From assembly GCA_947447355.1 (NCBI GenBank), contig CANFJF010000001.1:1-64000 (forward strand): DNA of 64,000 bases. The letters are read 5' to 3'. The translations under genes were made by a program, and so were the position numbers. The notes under the pieces were generated by a model, which did no database searches, had not been told where the DNA came from, and saw only the letters and a list, made by a program, of their open reading frames with translations. This stretch comes from Comamonadaceae bacterium. GTDB lineage: Bacteria > Pseudomonadota > Gammaproteobacteria > Burkholderiales > Burkholderiaceae_C. Shown piece by piece: positions 57,284 to 64,000 of this stretch (positions are counted from its first letter, which is position 1; each line of letters begins with the position of its first letter).

Positions 57284-58756
57284 ATGAAAACTCTCCAATC
57301 TATCCAAGCACGTACCGGCGAAGCGCTCGGTGCGCCTTTGCTGGCCTCGACCTCTGAACAAGTTGACGCTGCCGCCAGCGCTGCGGCTCAAGCCTTTGAG
57401 GAATGGGCTGGCAGTACAGGCGAGGTGCGTGGCAACTTGTTGCGCGGGCTGGCCAGCGCACTCGAAGCTGATCGTGAGGGTTTGGTGAGTTTGGCTGACG
57501 AAGAAACCGGACTGGGTCCGATGCGGCTGAATGGTGAGTTGGATCGCACCGCGTTCCAGTTGCGCCGCTTTGCCGATATCGCTGAAAAAGGTGTGGCTTT
57601 TGAGCGCCTCGACGACCCGGCGGTGGCCGGTCCGCCGCCTGCGGGGCATCCGGCGATGGTGCGTCAGTGCGTGCCGCTGGGTCCTGTGGCGATGTTTTCT
57701 GCGAGTAATTTTCCGTTTGCATTTTCTGTTTTGGGTGGCGATACCGCTTCGGCCCTAGCTGCTGGTTGCCCGGTTGTGGTCAAGGCGCATTCAGGCCATT
57801 TGCTGTTGTCGAACCGCGTCTTCGGTTTGGTGCAAAAAGTGCTGAGCGAACAGAAGTTGCCCGCCGGTCTGATTGGTTTTATTCAGGGCGGTGGCTCCGA
57901 CGTGGGTGTGCGCTTGGTCCAGCACCCGGCCATGGCTGCGGGCGCTTTCACGGGCTCGACGCGCGGTGGTGCGGCGCTGCAGGCGGTGGCCAACGCACGG
58001 CCACGGCCCATACCGTTTTATGGCGAACTCGGATCCATCAACCCGGTGGTGGCAATGCCGGCCTTGCTGGCTGAAAAAGGCGCTGAACTCGCCACGCTCG
58101 TGGCCGGGTCGATCAGTCTGGGTTGCGGTCAGTTTTGCACCAGCCCAGGCGTGATTGTCTTGATCAAGGATGCAGCCTCCGATGCGTTTGTGAGCCAACT
58201 GGTCACGGCATTGGCGGCGCAAAATCCACATGCTATGTTGACACCAGGCATGCGCCAAGCTTTTGATTCGGGTGTGGCGGACATGTTGGCTGCGGGTGCG
58301 AAGCCTTTGCTACACGACGCAGGTAAACCAGCGGCACCACGACCTTTCTTGGCTCAAGTCGACGCGGCTAACTTCATCGCCAAGGCTGAATTTCGAGAAG
58401 AGCTGTTTGGCCCTTCCAGCCTGATCGTGCGTGCAGCTTCAGTGCGCGAAGCGATCGATGTCCTGAACGCTGTTGGCGGCAGCCTGACCGTGACGCTGTG
58501 GGGCGTTGACGCGCCGACGGCTGACAACCAAGCCTTGGTGCGTGCAGCCATGGCGATTGCCGGCCGGGTTCTGTTCTCCGGCGTGCCAACGGGTGTGGCG
58601 GTTACTGCCGCGCAGCAGCACGGTGGCCCATGGCCTTCATCGACCCAGCCGATGACAACTTCAGTCGGTGATGCGGCGATGGAGCGCTTTTTGCGTCCTG
58701 TGGCTTTGCAGGATGCGCCAGCTTGGCTGTTGGCGCGCAACGGATTGCCTTGCTGA
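57284..58756 (+). CDS. 2-oxoglutarate semialdehyde (2,5-dioxovalerate) dehydrogenase
   Basis: NADP-type aldehyde dehydrogenase of 490 residues. It shows ASNFPFAFSVLGGDTASALA, the catalytic Glu 248 in FYGELGSINP, the catalytic Cys 285 in GCGQFCTSPG and a C-terminal GVPTGVAVTAAQQHGGPWPS segment. These are marks of KGSADH enzymes. Family knowledge: it oxidises 2-oxoglutarate semialdehyde to 2-oxoglutarate, the last step of oxidative hexarate or pentose use. It ends the glucarate run and is convergent with phospholipase A. Confidence 0.93.
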   Translation: MKTLQSIQARTGEALGAPLLASTSEQVDAAASAAAQAFEEWAGSTGEVRGNLLRGLASALEADREGLVSLADEETGLGPMRLNGELDRTAFQLRRFADIAEKGVAFERLDDPAVAGPPPAGHPAMVRQCVPLGPVAMFSASNFPFAFSVLGGDTASALAAGCPVVVKAHSGHLLLSNRVFGLVQKVLSEQKLPAGLIGFIQGGGSDVGVRLVQHPAMAAGAFTGSTRGGAALQAVANARPRPIPFYGELGSINPVVAMPALLAEKGAELATLVAGSISLGCGQFCTSPGVIVLIKDAASDAFVSQLVTALAAQNPHAMLTPGMRQAFDSGVADMLAAGAKPLLHDAGKPAAPRPFLAQVDAANFIAKAEFREELFGPSSLIVRAASVREAIDVLNAVGGSLTVTLWGVDAPTADNQALVRAAMAIAGRVLFSGVPTGVAVTAAQQHGGPWPSSTQPMTTSVGDAAMERFLRPVALQDAPAWLLARNGLPC

Positions 58757-58775
58757 TTTAAGCGCCCTCTGGCGT

Positions 58776-59942
58776 TTAAAAATCCAGCAGGCTGAGCCCT
58801 ACACTGAAGACGGTCCGCTTGCGGTTGTAGTCAATCAGGCTGTCGCCATAGCCAGTGAAAAGCTGCGTGTGTAGGCGCAGGTTGCTTTTTCCGCCATCGT
58901 CCCGCGAGCCGATCGTGCGCAGCCACTCAAGGCGGGTTGAGCCGTTGCTTTGTTGACGTAACGACGTCAGCCATGTCACTCCGAAAGAGTGTTGCTGATT
59001 GAAGTTCCACATCGTCTTCAGTTCACCGCGGCCGATGGTGTTTTCAATGCCCGGGTTGTCATCGCTGTTGGCGTTCTCTGGCAGGCGCTTCCAGACCCGC
59101 GCTTGCACCATCCAGCGCTTGTCTAACTCCGCGCCAGCCATCAGGTAGGCCCGGTTCCAGCTGCGCGACAGAGGCAGGGGCTGGCCGTTCGATTGGTGAA
59201 CCAGTCCCGCCCCGGTATAACGCAGGCGCCAGTCAAACGGCAGCTTCGCATCCGACGGATAGACGTAGATCACCTCAGGCTCGTGGTCGGTGGTTCGAAA
59301 GGGGCGCGAGATATCGCCGCTGAACAACTGCCAGTACGACTGCTGTGAGTAAGCGAACCACAGCGAGTCCTTGCGTTCGGTGTCGCCTGCGGTGAGGAGA
59401 CCCTGCGCAATCTTGGTTCGCATCGACAGTTGCAAGCGAGTTTCGGTATTGCTGTAATTGACAGAAGAGGTCGCGCTGCGGTTGTCCGCACTTGAGGTGG
59501 GCTGACGATTGACTGAGTCAGCGCCGACAACCGACAACGACAGCGGCCGATAGCCTCGAATCCGGAAAGTGCCGCAATCCGTGCCGTTTTCAAGCTCCCA
59601 AAAACGCGACAAGGGGCTGTACTGTCCATCGTGACAAGCGTCAGTTCGGGCTATTTCAGTGCTGGCCGAGGTCTCTACTTTTTCGACGGTGCCAATTCGT
59701 TCTGGCAGGCGTCGCTCGGCGGGGTCTGTTGCTGGTGTTGTTACCGTCGTTTCCATTGGCATTGAAAGTCGACCGGCCCATCGGTCGTAGCAGTCGAGTC
59801 TGGCCATTTTCTCTGTTGTGGCCGCACATATCTGCAGGGCATTTTCAGATTCAGGTGTTGCCTGGACCGCTTGTGCAGACGCATGTCCAACGCTCAATAA
59901 AAGGATTGAGAGCACAAAAGGGGTTGACGTTCGGGAGGTCAT
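58776..59942 (-). CDS. pldA: outer-membrane phospholipase A
   Basis: Protein of 388 residues with signal peptide MTSRTSTPFVLSILLLSVGH ending at ASAQ. The N-terminal part (to about 160) is variable with Cys 39, 51, 103 and 123; the C-terminal beta-barrel is OMPLA-like. Catalytic residues are His 249 and Ser 251 in LVHQSNGQPL and Asn 263 in RSWNRAYL; the barrel ends in TVFSVGLSLLDF with a C-terminal Phe. Family knowledge: calcium-dependent phospholipase in the outer membrane. The interval 59943-60131 before it shows nothing notable. Confidence 0.92.
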   Translation of the reverse strand: MTSRTSTPFVLSILLLSVGHASAQAVQATPESENALQICAATTEKMARLDCYDRWAGRLSMPMETTVTTPATDPAERRLPERIGTVEKVETSASTEIARTDACHDGQYSPLSRFWELENGTDCGTFRIRGYRPLSLSVVGADSVNRQPTSSADNRSATSSVNYSNTETRLQLSMRTKIAQGLLTAGDTERKDSLWFAYSQQSYWQLFSGDISRPFRTTDHEPEVIYVYPSDAKLPFDWRLRYTGAGLVHQSNGQPLPLSRSWNRAYLMAGAELDKRWMVQARVWKRLPENANSDDNPGIENTIGRGELKTMWNFNQQHSFGVTWLTSLRQQSNGSTRLEWLRTIGSRDDGGKSNLRLHTQLFTGYGDSLIDYNRKRTVFSVGLSLLDF

Positions 59943-60131
59943 CGGGTCGCTTGTGATTGGGGTATGAAACCCTTGACGGGCATTTTTAAAGCTCGAGGGG
60001 CCAAGCGATAGAGGCATCAGATGAAAGTATTCACTCCAAACGCGCAAGCTAGTGTAAGCGAGCATTTGGAGGCTAGTGCCGCACCTTGTAATGCCCCTCA
60101 ATGTTGATCAGCGTGACCGTTGCCGTTTCGC

Positions 60132-60887
60132 TCAAGGCTTGGGTGCAGCGCGGCCTAGGTGCCGCTCAATTTGCGTGGCGCACTCGCGGGCGGTGTCTAG
60201 CAATTTCCGTTCGTGCGACTTGGTGGCTCGTTTGCCGACGACGGAGATGTGGATGGCTGCCGCCAATTTGCCAGTGCCGTCATAGATAGGAACGGCATAA
60301 CCGATGATGCCTTCGACAGACTCTTCATCGCTTTTGGCGTAGCCCTGCGTTCGGATGCGTTTGAATTCGATCTCTAGTTTGGCCGGGTCGGTGATCGTGA
60401 CGGAGGTCAGCTTTTGCATGCGTCCGGCGAGGGCTTGCGCGCCTAATTTCGTGTCGTTCGCAGCAAACAGTTTCCCTGTGGCTGTGCAGTGAAGAAACAG
60501 GGATTCTCCAAGGCGGATGTCCAGTGAAATGCGTTGTGTTCCAAGGCAACGGTCAGCGTAAATAACGCGTTTTCCCACTTGCATGGCCAAGTACACATCG
60601 TCGCCGATTTCCTTGGCTAAATCTTGCAAATGCCGGCGCGCGATGGTGCGGATGTCGAGTGATTGCAGGGTCTGCAGAGCCAGTGCCACGGTGCGTGGCC
60701 CGACGGAATAGCGAAGATCTTCCGTGACGCTGGCGACTTCGGCGCTGACCATTGTTTGGAGCATGTTGTGTACGCTGCTCACGGGCAAGCCGAGCGCGTC
60801 CTTGATCTCCGTCAGGCGCAGGCCCTCTTTATGCTGGACAAGCAGGTTCAGGACGTCGAATGTGCGGAGGTATCGATCTGGACTCAT
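60132..60887 (-). CDS. IclR family transcriptional regulator
   Basis: Regulator of 251 residues. The winged helix reads YLRTFDVLNLLVQHKEGLRL and TEIKDALGLPVSSVHNMLQT; the effector domain carries LFLHCTATGKLFAAN and VEGIIGYAVPIYDGTGKLAA. ATG 60887 is chosen; the frame upstream lacks family similarity. It is divergent from the cupin gene at 61169, with a perfect 16-bp palindrome between them at 61117-61132, the likely operator. Confidence 0.9.
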   Translation of the reverse strand: MSPDRYLRTFDVLNLLVQHKEGLRLTEIKDALGLPVSSVHNMLQTMVSAEVASVTEDLRYSVGPRTVALALQTLQSLDIRTIARRHLQDLAKEIGDDVYLAMQVGKRVIYADRCLGTQRISLDIRLGESLFLHCTATGKLFAANDTKLGAQALAGRMQKLTSVTITDPAKLEIEFKRIRTQGYAKSDEESVEGIIGYAVPIYDGTGKLAAAIHISVVGKRATKSHERKLLDTARECATQIERHLGRAAPKP

Positions 60888-61116
60888 GTGGGACTTGGAC
60901 CTCGACCGCGAGGCCGGCTGCTGAAAGTCAGCGAGATGAATCCCGCATAGCACTTTCCGGTGATGTATGGGCCAGACGGCATGGCTCTTGAGCACGGCTG
61001 GAGGTTTGGGTAGTTTAAAACTTTTAACATCATTGAATTTCAGCTGAGTAGAAAAAGCCTGATGCACTTGAACCTTGTTTGACCGTGTCTGGTGAGCATG
61101 CTACATTCTACTTTAA

Positions 61117-61147
61117 TCGAAAATATTTTCGAACATTCGAAAATAAA
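61117..61147. promoter_or_regulatory. perfect palindrome with extra half-site, likely IclR operator
   Basis: TCGAAAATATTTTCGA (61117-61132) is a perfect 16-bp palindrome. A further half-site TTCGAAAATAAA starts at 61136, about 20 bp from the first arm. The element lies some 35 bp upstream of the cupin start and 230 bp from the divergent IclR start. Assignment to that IclR regulator is from position. The rest of 60888-61116 shows no other clear motif. Confidence 0.6.
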
Positions 61148-61168
61148 CACGCAGAGAGACGCATAGAA

Positions 61169-61912
61169 ATGATTCATTCGGAAAGCTTGCAGCGCGCCAG
61201 ATCATCGTCAACGCGGGTTGTTAACAAGGCTCAGTTCGTCGGCGAGGTCACTGACCTGTTTGTCTCAGAAGCGACATCTGGTCCTAGGCCGCAGTCGTTT
61301 CTGGTGGAGCAGTCGGCGAATTGGACCTTGCCCACGCACTTTCACTTGGAGCACCAGTTTCAGGTCTTTATTGCTGGCAGCGGTTCGCTGGGTAAAACGC
61401 CTATTCATCCGCTGACGGTTCACTATGCCTCGCCTCACTCTGGCTACGGGCCGTTGATTTCTGAAGCCGATGGCATCTCGTATTTCACCTTGCGGGCGAT
61501 GAGTGACACCGGCGCCTGGTACTTGCCGGAGGCGCGTGAACATTTGAAGACGCGCATCAAAAAGCAGCAGTTACATGCCGAGCCCGCTGAACTCATCACC
61601 GCAGATTCGTTGATGAATTGGCCGGCACCTTCACAAGAGACGCTGCTAGAACTTGATGCCGGTGGATTGGCTGCTTGGCTGCTGCGTTTGCCGCCGAATA
61701 CAAAAACGTCAGCCCCTGAAGCTCAGGCCTTAGGGGGCGGACGTTTTTATGTGGTGAGCAAAGGGTCTGCGCTGATCAGCGAGGCACTGATGCCAGCTTG
61801 GTCAACTGCGTACGTGTCGCCAGACGAGACTGTCGCCATTGAGTCTGGCCCCGAGGGGCTTGAGGTGCTCGTGTTGCAGTTTCCTGCCGCGGCTTTGACT
61901 GAACCAGGCTGA
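61169..61912 (+). CDS. cupin-fold protein of unknown function
   Basis: Protein of 247 residues. The stretch LPTHFHLEHQFQVFIAGSG at about residues 58-76 has a cupin-like metal motif (His-x-His-x2-Glu-x-Gln). A second half contains ALGGGRFYVVSKGSALISEA and a conserved-looking ending EGLEVLVLQFPA, which could be a second cupin. No enzyme family is recognised. ATG 61169 has AGAGAGA upstream; the frame extends to 61079 through the operator. It is convergent with the crotonase gene and divergent from IclR. Confidence 0.7.
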   Translation: MIHSESLQRARSSSTRVVNKAQFVGEVTDLFVSEATSGPRPQSFLVEQSANWTLPTHFHLEHQFQVFIAGSGSLGKTPIHPLTVHYASPHSGYGPLISEADGISYFTLRAMSDTGAWYLPEAREHLKTRIKKQQLHAEPAELITADSLMNWPAPSQETLLELDAGGLAAWLLRLPPNTKTSAPEAQALGGGRFYVVSKGSALISEALMPAWSTAYVSPDETVAIESGPEGLEVLVLQFPAAALTEPG

Positions 61913-61913
61913 G

Positions 61914-62678
61914 CTATTCACCGCGCCACTGCGGCACACGTTTTTCGGCAAAGGCGCTAGCCCCTTCCCGGGCGTCAGCTGACTTCAGCAGGTGGCCGGT
62001 GATGCTTTCTTGCCGCGCGAACATTTCGTCAATCGGCCAGTCACGCTGTTCAATGATGACTTGCTTGCTCGCAGCCACTGCCAGCGGTGCGTTGACCATG
62101 ATGCGCCTGGCCAGTTTTTTGGCCTCATCCAACGCTTGGCCAGGCTCGACCAGCACATTGATCAAGCCATATTGATACAGTCGTTCAGCGCTGATCATGT
62201 CGCCCGTCAGTGCGGCTTCCATGGCGATGCGTTGCGGTATCAAGCGCGGCAATCGCATCAGTCCGCCGGCCGCGGCGGCAAGCCCGCGTTTGACTTCTGG
62301 CAGACCAAACTTGGCATCACGTGCCGCGACGACGAGGTCGCAGGCCAACACTGACTCAAAGCCACCGGCCAGCGCGTAGCCTTCTACCGCCGCAATCAAA
62401 GGTTTGCGTGGGGGTGTCATGGCGATGCCCAGAATGCCTCTGCCTTTGACGCGAGTGACTTCGCCGCGCAGGAAGGCTTTGAGGTCCATGCCGGCACAAA
62501 AGGTACCACCTGCACCCGTCAGAATGCCGATGCGCAAGTCGTTGCGGTGATCCATCTCGTCAAGCGCCATGCAGACGCCATACGAGACAGCGCGATTCAC
62601 CGCATTTTTTTGGGCGGGTCGGTTGATCGTGACAATCACCATCCCATCGATGTGTTCAACCAGGACTTCATCGGACAT
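61914..62678 (-). CDS. enoyl-CoA hydratase/isomerase (crotonase) family protein
   Basis: Crotonase-fold enzyme of 254 residues. It shows VIVTINRPAQKNAVNRAV, the oxyanion-hole segments GGTFCAGMDLKAFLRGE and EGYALAGGFESVLACDLVVA, and GLPEVKRGLAAAAGGLMRLP with the Glu near the active site. Family knowledge: enzymes of this fold hydrate or isomerise acyl-CoA thioesters. ATG 62678 has GGAG about eight bases upstream. It lies after the SMP-30-type gene, on the same strand. The CoA substrate is unknown. Confidence 0.9.
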   Translation of the reverse strand: MSDEVLVEHIDGMVIVTINRPAQKNAVNRAVSYGVCMALDEMDHRNDLRIGILTGAGGTFCAGMDLKAFLRGEVTRVKGRGILGIAMTPPRKPLIAAVEGYALAGGFESVLACDLVVAARDAKFGLPEVKRGLAAAAGGLMRLPRLIPQRIAMEAALTGDMISAERLYQYGLINVLVEPGQALDEAKKLARRIMVNAPLAVAASKQVIIEQRDWPIDEMFARQESITGHLLKSADAREGASAFAEKRVPQWRGE

Positions 62679-62701
62679 GTTGTTTCTCCATTTTTGATCA
62701 A

Positions 62702-63700
62702 TCACCAGTTCCAGTGCACGGGTGCCAGACCTGCTACCGGGCTGCGAAAACTCATCAGCGAATCGCCAGCCAGGCAGCCCATATACGCGGTGCGCAAGTC
62801 AGGCCCGCCAAAAGCCAGGGAGGTCACGTTAGACAAGCGGTGTCCTCGCGCGGCCGACAGTTGCGTTCTGTCGAGTGTGCCAGCATCAAAGGCGACTTCC
62901 AGTTCAGCGGCTGTCACCGTTACCGCGTCGTCAATGATGGTTTGTTTCTCGCCGTCAGGTGCAATGCGGTAGACGCGGTTGCTGCCGACGCAGACGACCC
63001 AGGCACCACCTTCTGCGTCCAGCGCCAAACCGTCCGGGAAGTCGCCATCACCAAACGTGGCCATGGTTTCCCGGTCTATCAGTTCGCCGTTGTCAGCGAT
63101 ACGAAAACGCGACAAGCGCCGACCGAAAGTTTCGTTGACGTACATGAACCTGCTGTCAGCGCTGACCCGGCATTCATTCGTGTAATGCAAGCCATCCGCC
63201 ACTATCCGCGTACCGGCAGCATCGCACAGCACGATGCTGCCGCTGGCGTGGCGCAGCGGGTATTTATCACCGCCATCGGTGGCACTGATGCAGGCCCAGA
63301 CACGCCCTTCAGCATCGTTGGTCACGAAGTTCACGCGGTCGATCACTTGGCCGTCGACTTCGGTCATCCATGCCGAAGCTTGTCCATCGGGCGCAATCTG
63401 CCAGACACCGCCATTTGGTCCGAGATTAGCGATCAGAAAACTGCCATCGCGCTGCAGGGCGATGCCATTAGGCAGCAGGGAGGAGTGACCGCTGAGTTGC
63501 TGGCGACCATCGGGCCAGAGTGTCGTCACACCACCGCGTCGGTCAGATACAAAAAGACGGCCTGAAGAATGGGTCAGCACGCACTCGGGACGTTGCAACC
63601 CAGTGGCAACGGTTTGCAGGCCTTGGTCAGAACGGTTAGGCGCATTCACGCGCAATGTCTCTGCAAACGCAAGCCATTCTTCACGCGACGTTTTCTGCAT
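62702..63700 (-). CDS. SMP-30/gluconolactonase/LRE family protein
   Basis: Six-bladed beta-propeller hydrolase of about 332 residues. It shows LQRPECVLTHSSGRLFVSDR with the metal-type Glu, LLPNGIALQRDGSFLIANLG, DGLHYTNECRVSADSRFMYV with Asn, and FPDGLALDAEGGAWV with Asp, the usual metal-ligand order. Family knowledge: these are lactonases or other esterases needing Ca2+ or Zn2+. It is 5 bp downstream of the partial Bug gene and upstream of crotonase, so the three are likely one operon. TTG 63709 is an alternative start. Confidence 0.86.
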   Translation of the reverse strand: MQKTSREEWLAFAETLRVNAPNRSDQGLQTVATGLQRPECVLTHSSGRLFVSDRRGGVTTLWPDGRQQLSGHSSLLPNGIALQRDGSFLIANLGPNGGVWQIAPDGQASAWMTEVDGQVIDRVNFVTNDAEGRVWACISATDGGDKYPLRHASGSIVLCDAAGTRIVADGLHYTNECRVSADSRFMYVNETFGRRLSRFRIADNGELIDRETMATFGDGDFPDGLALDAEGGAWVVCVGSNRVYRIAPDGEKQTIIDDAVTVTAAELEVAFDAGTLDRTQLSAARGHRLSNVTSLAFGGPDLRTAYMGCLAGDSLMSFRSPVAGLAPVHWNW

Positions 63701-63705
63701 CCTGT

Positions 63706-64000
63706 TCAATCGAGTGAGAGCTTCAGCTTGCTGATGATGTCACGCCAGCGTTGCACATCTTGCTTCAGCAAAGTACCCGTCTTCACGCTGTCCAAATAGG
63801 CAGGCTCCAAACCCCGATCTTTGAGTTTTGACAAGAGATCGGGATCCGTCATGACGCGTGCCAAGTCATCGCTGATTTTTTTGACGATGGCCGGTGGTGT
63901 TTTGGCCGGCGCCAGCAAGCCATACCAAATGTCAACGTCAAATCCTGAGACGCCACTTTCTGCAACCGTCGGCACGTTGGGTAGCCGCGAAAAACGCGTT
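63706..64000 (-). CDS. Bug/TctC-family receptor, C-terminal part (cut by window edge)
   Basis: Only the C-terminal 98 or so codons are inside the window. The residues LPNVPTVAESGVSGFDVDIW, YGLLAPAKTPPAIVKKI and the ending RWRDIISKLKLSLD are typical of Bug proteins. The frame stays open to base 64000, so the gene continues to the right. It heads the SMP-30/crotonase run inside the window. It is the eighth Bug gene seen here. Confidence 0.87.
   Translation of the reverse strand, partial: TRFSRLPNVPTVAESGVSGFDVDIWYGLLAPAKTPPAIVKKISDDLARVMTDPDLLSKLKDRGLEPAYLDSVKTGTLLKQDVQRWRDIISKLKLSLD

Overview
The window looks like a chromosomal segment of a betaproteobacterium of the order Burkholderiales, probably a Comamonadaceae-type organism. 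This is an inference from gene content: seven complete and one partial Bug/TctC-type periplasmic receptors, each beside its own small catabolic cassette, a class I-like PHA synthase, a HiPIP, and housekeeping proteins (AlaS, DnaE, TrmB, GluQ) of proteobacterial type. I see no tRNA, rRNA or CRISPR array. The sequence is coding-dense, with the few AT-rich stretches concentrated in promoters.

Layout. 1-2.9 kb: a tandem hairpin repeat, succinate-semialdehyde dehydrogenase and a Bug receptor. 3-7.5 kb: alaS, an overlapping exported thioredoxin-like gene, and an exported transglutaminase-like protein. 7.5-12.0 kb: a Bug/RraA/amidohydrolase/LysR cassette bracketed by remnants of an IS3-family and an IS6-family transposase. 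12.1-15.8 kb: three RNA-related genes in an overlapping run (gluQ, trmB, RluA-type) and an FAD oxidoreductase. 16-25.5 kb: a LysR regulator, a sulfatase-Bug pair, an aldo-keto reductase, then a GntR-linked Bug/two-FAH/Ldh cluster. 25.6-29.7 kb: pirin, DoxX and flavodoxin genes, a membrane protein, a broken Rieske oxygenase tail and formaldehyde dehydrogenase. 29.7-35.5 kb: egtB, trhO and dnaE. 35.5-41.1 kb: an aromatic-degradation operon (FAD monooxygenase, extradiol dioxygenase, FAH hydrolase, Bug) with a divergent LysR. 41.2-45.3 kb: ZIP transporter, PHA synthase and a Stealth-type sugar phosphotransferase. 45.3-49.0 kb: an IclR-linked Bug/VOC/NIPSNAP/SDR set. 49-51 kb: an amino-acid binding protein, HiPIP and TspO. 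51-58.8 kb: a complete D-glucarate/galactarate pathway. 58.8-64 kb: phospholipase A, then an IclR/cupin/crotonase/SMP-30/Bug set running off the right edge.

How the genes work together. The repeated theme is a cassette made of one regulator, one Bug receptor and a few enzymes. The best understood one is 51.0-58.8 kb: GarD and GudD dehydrate galactarate and glucarate to 5-dehydro-4-deoxyglucarate, KdgD converts this to 2-oxoglutarate semialdehyde, and an aldehyde dehydrogenase yields 2-oxoglutarate. A FadR-type GntR regulator sits in the middle, and an exact 10-base element recurs at the garD promoter and upstream of kdgD. Similar reasoning links an IclR regulator to two convergent gene pairs through a shared 21-base imperfect palindrome, and a second GntR regulator to the FAH cluster through repeated TTTATCGA palindromes.

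I did not find a clearly new defence or mobile system. The strongest unusual points are the regulator-operator pairs visible by eye, a fumarylpyruvate hydrolase-like enzyme with a Tat/lipoprotein-like leader, the LigI/LigK-like pair in an IS-bracketed island, and a hairpin repeat present near both 0.1 and 53.6 kb.
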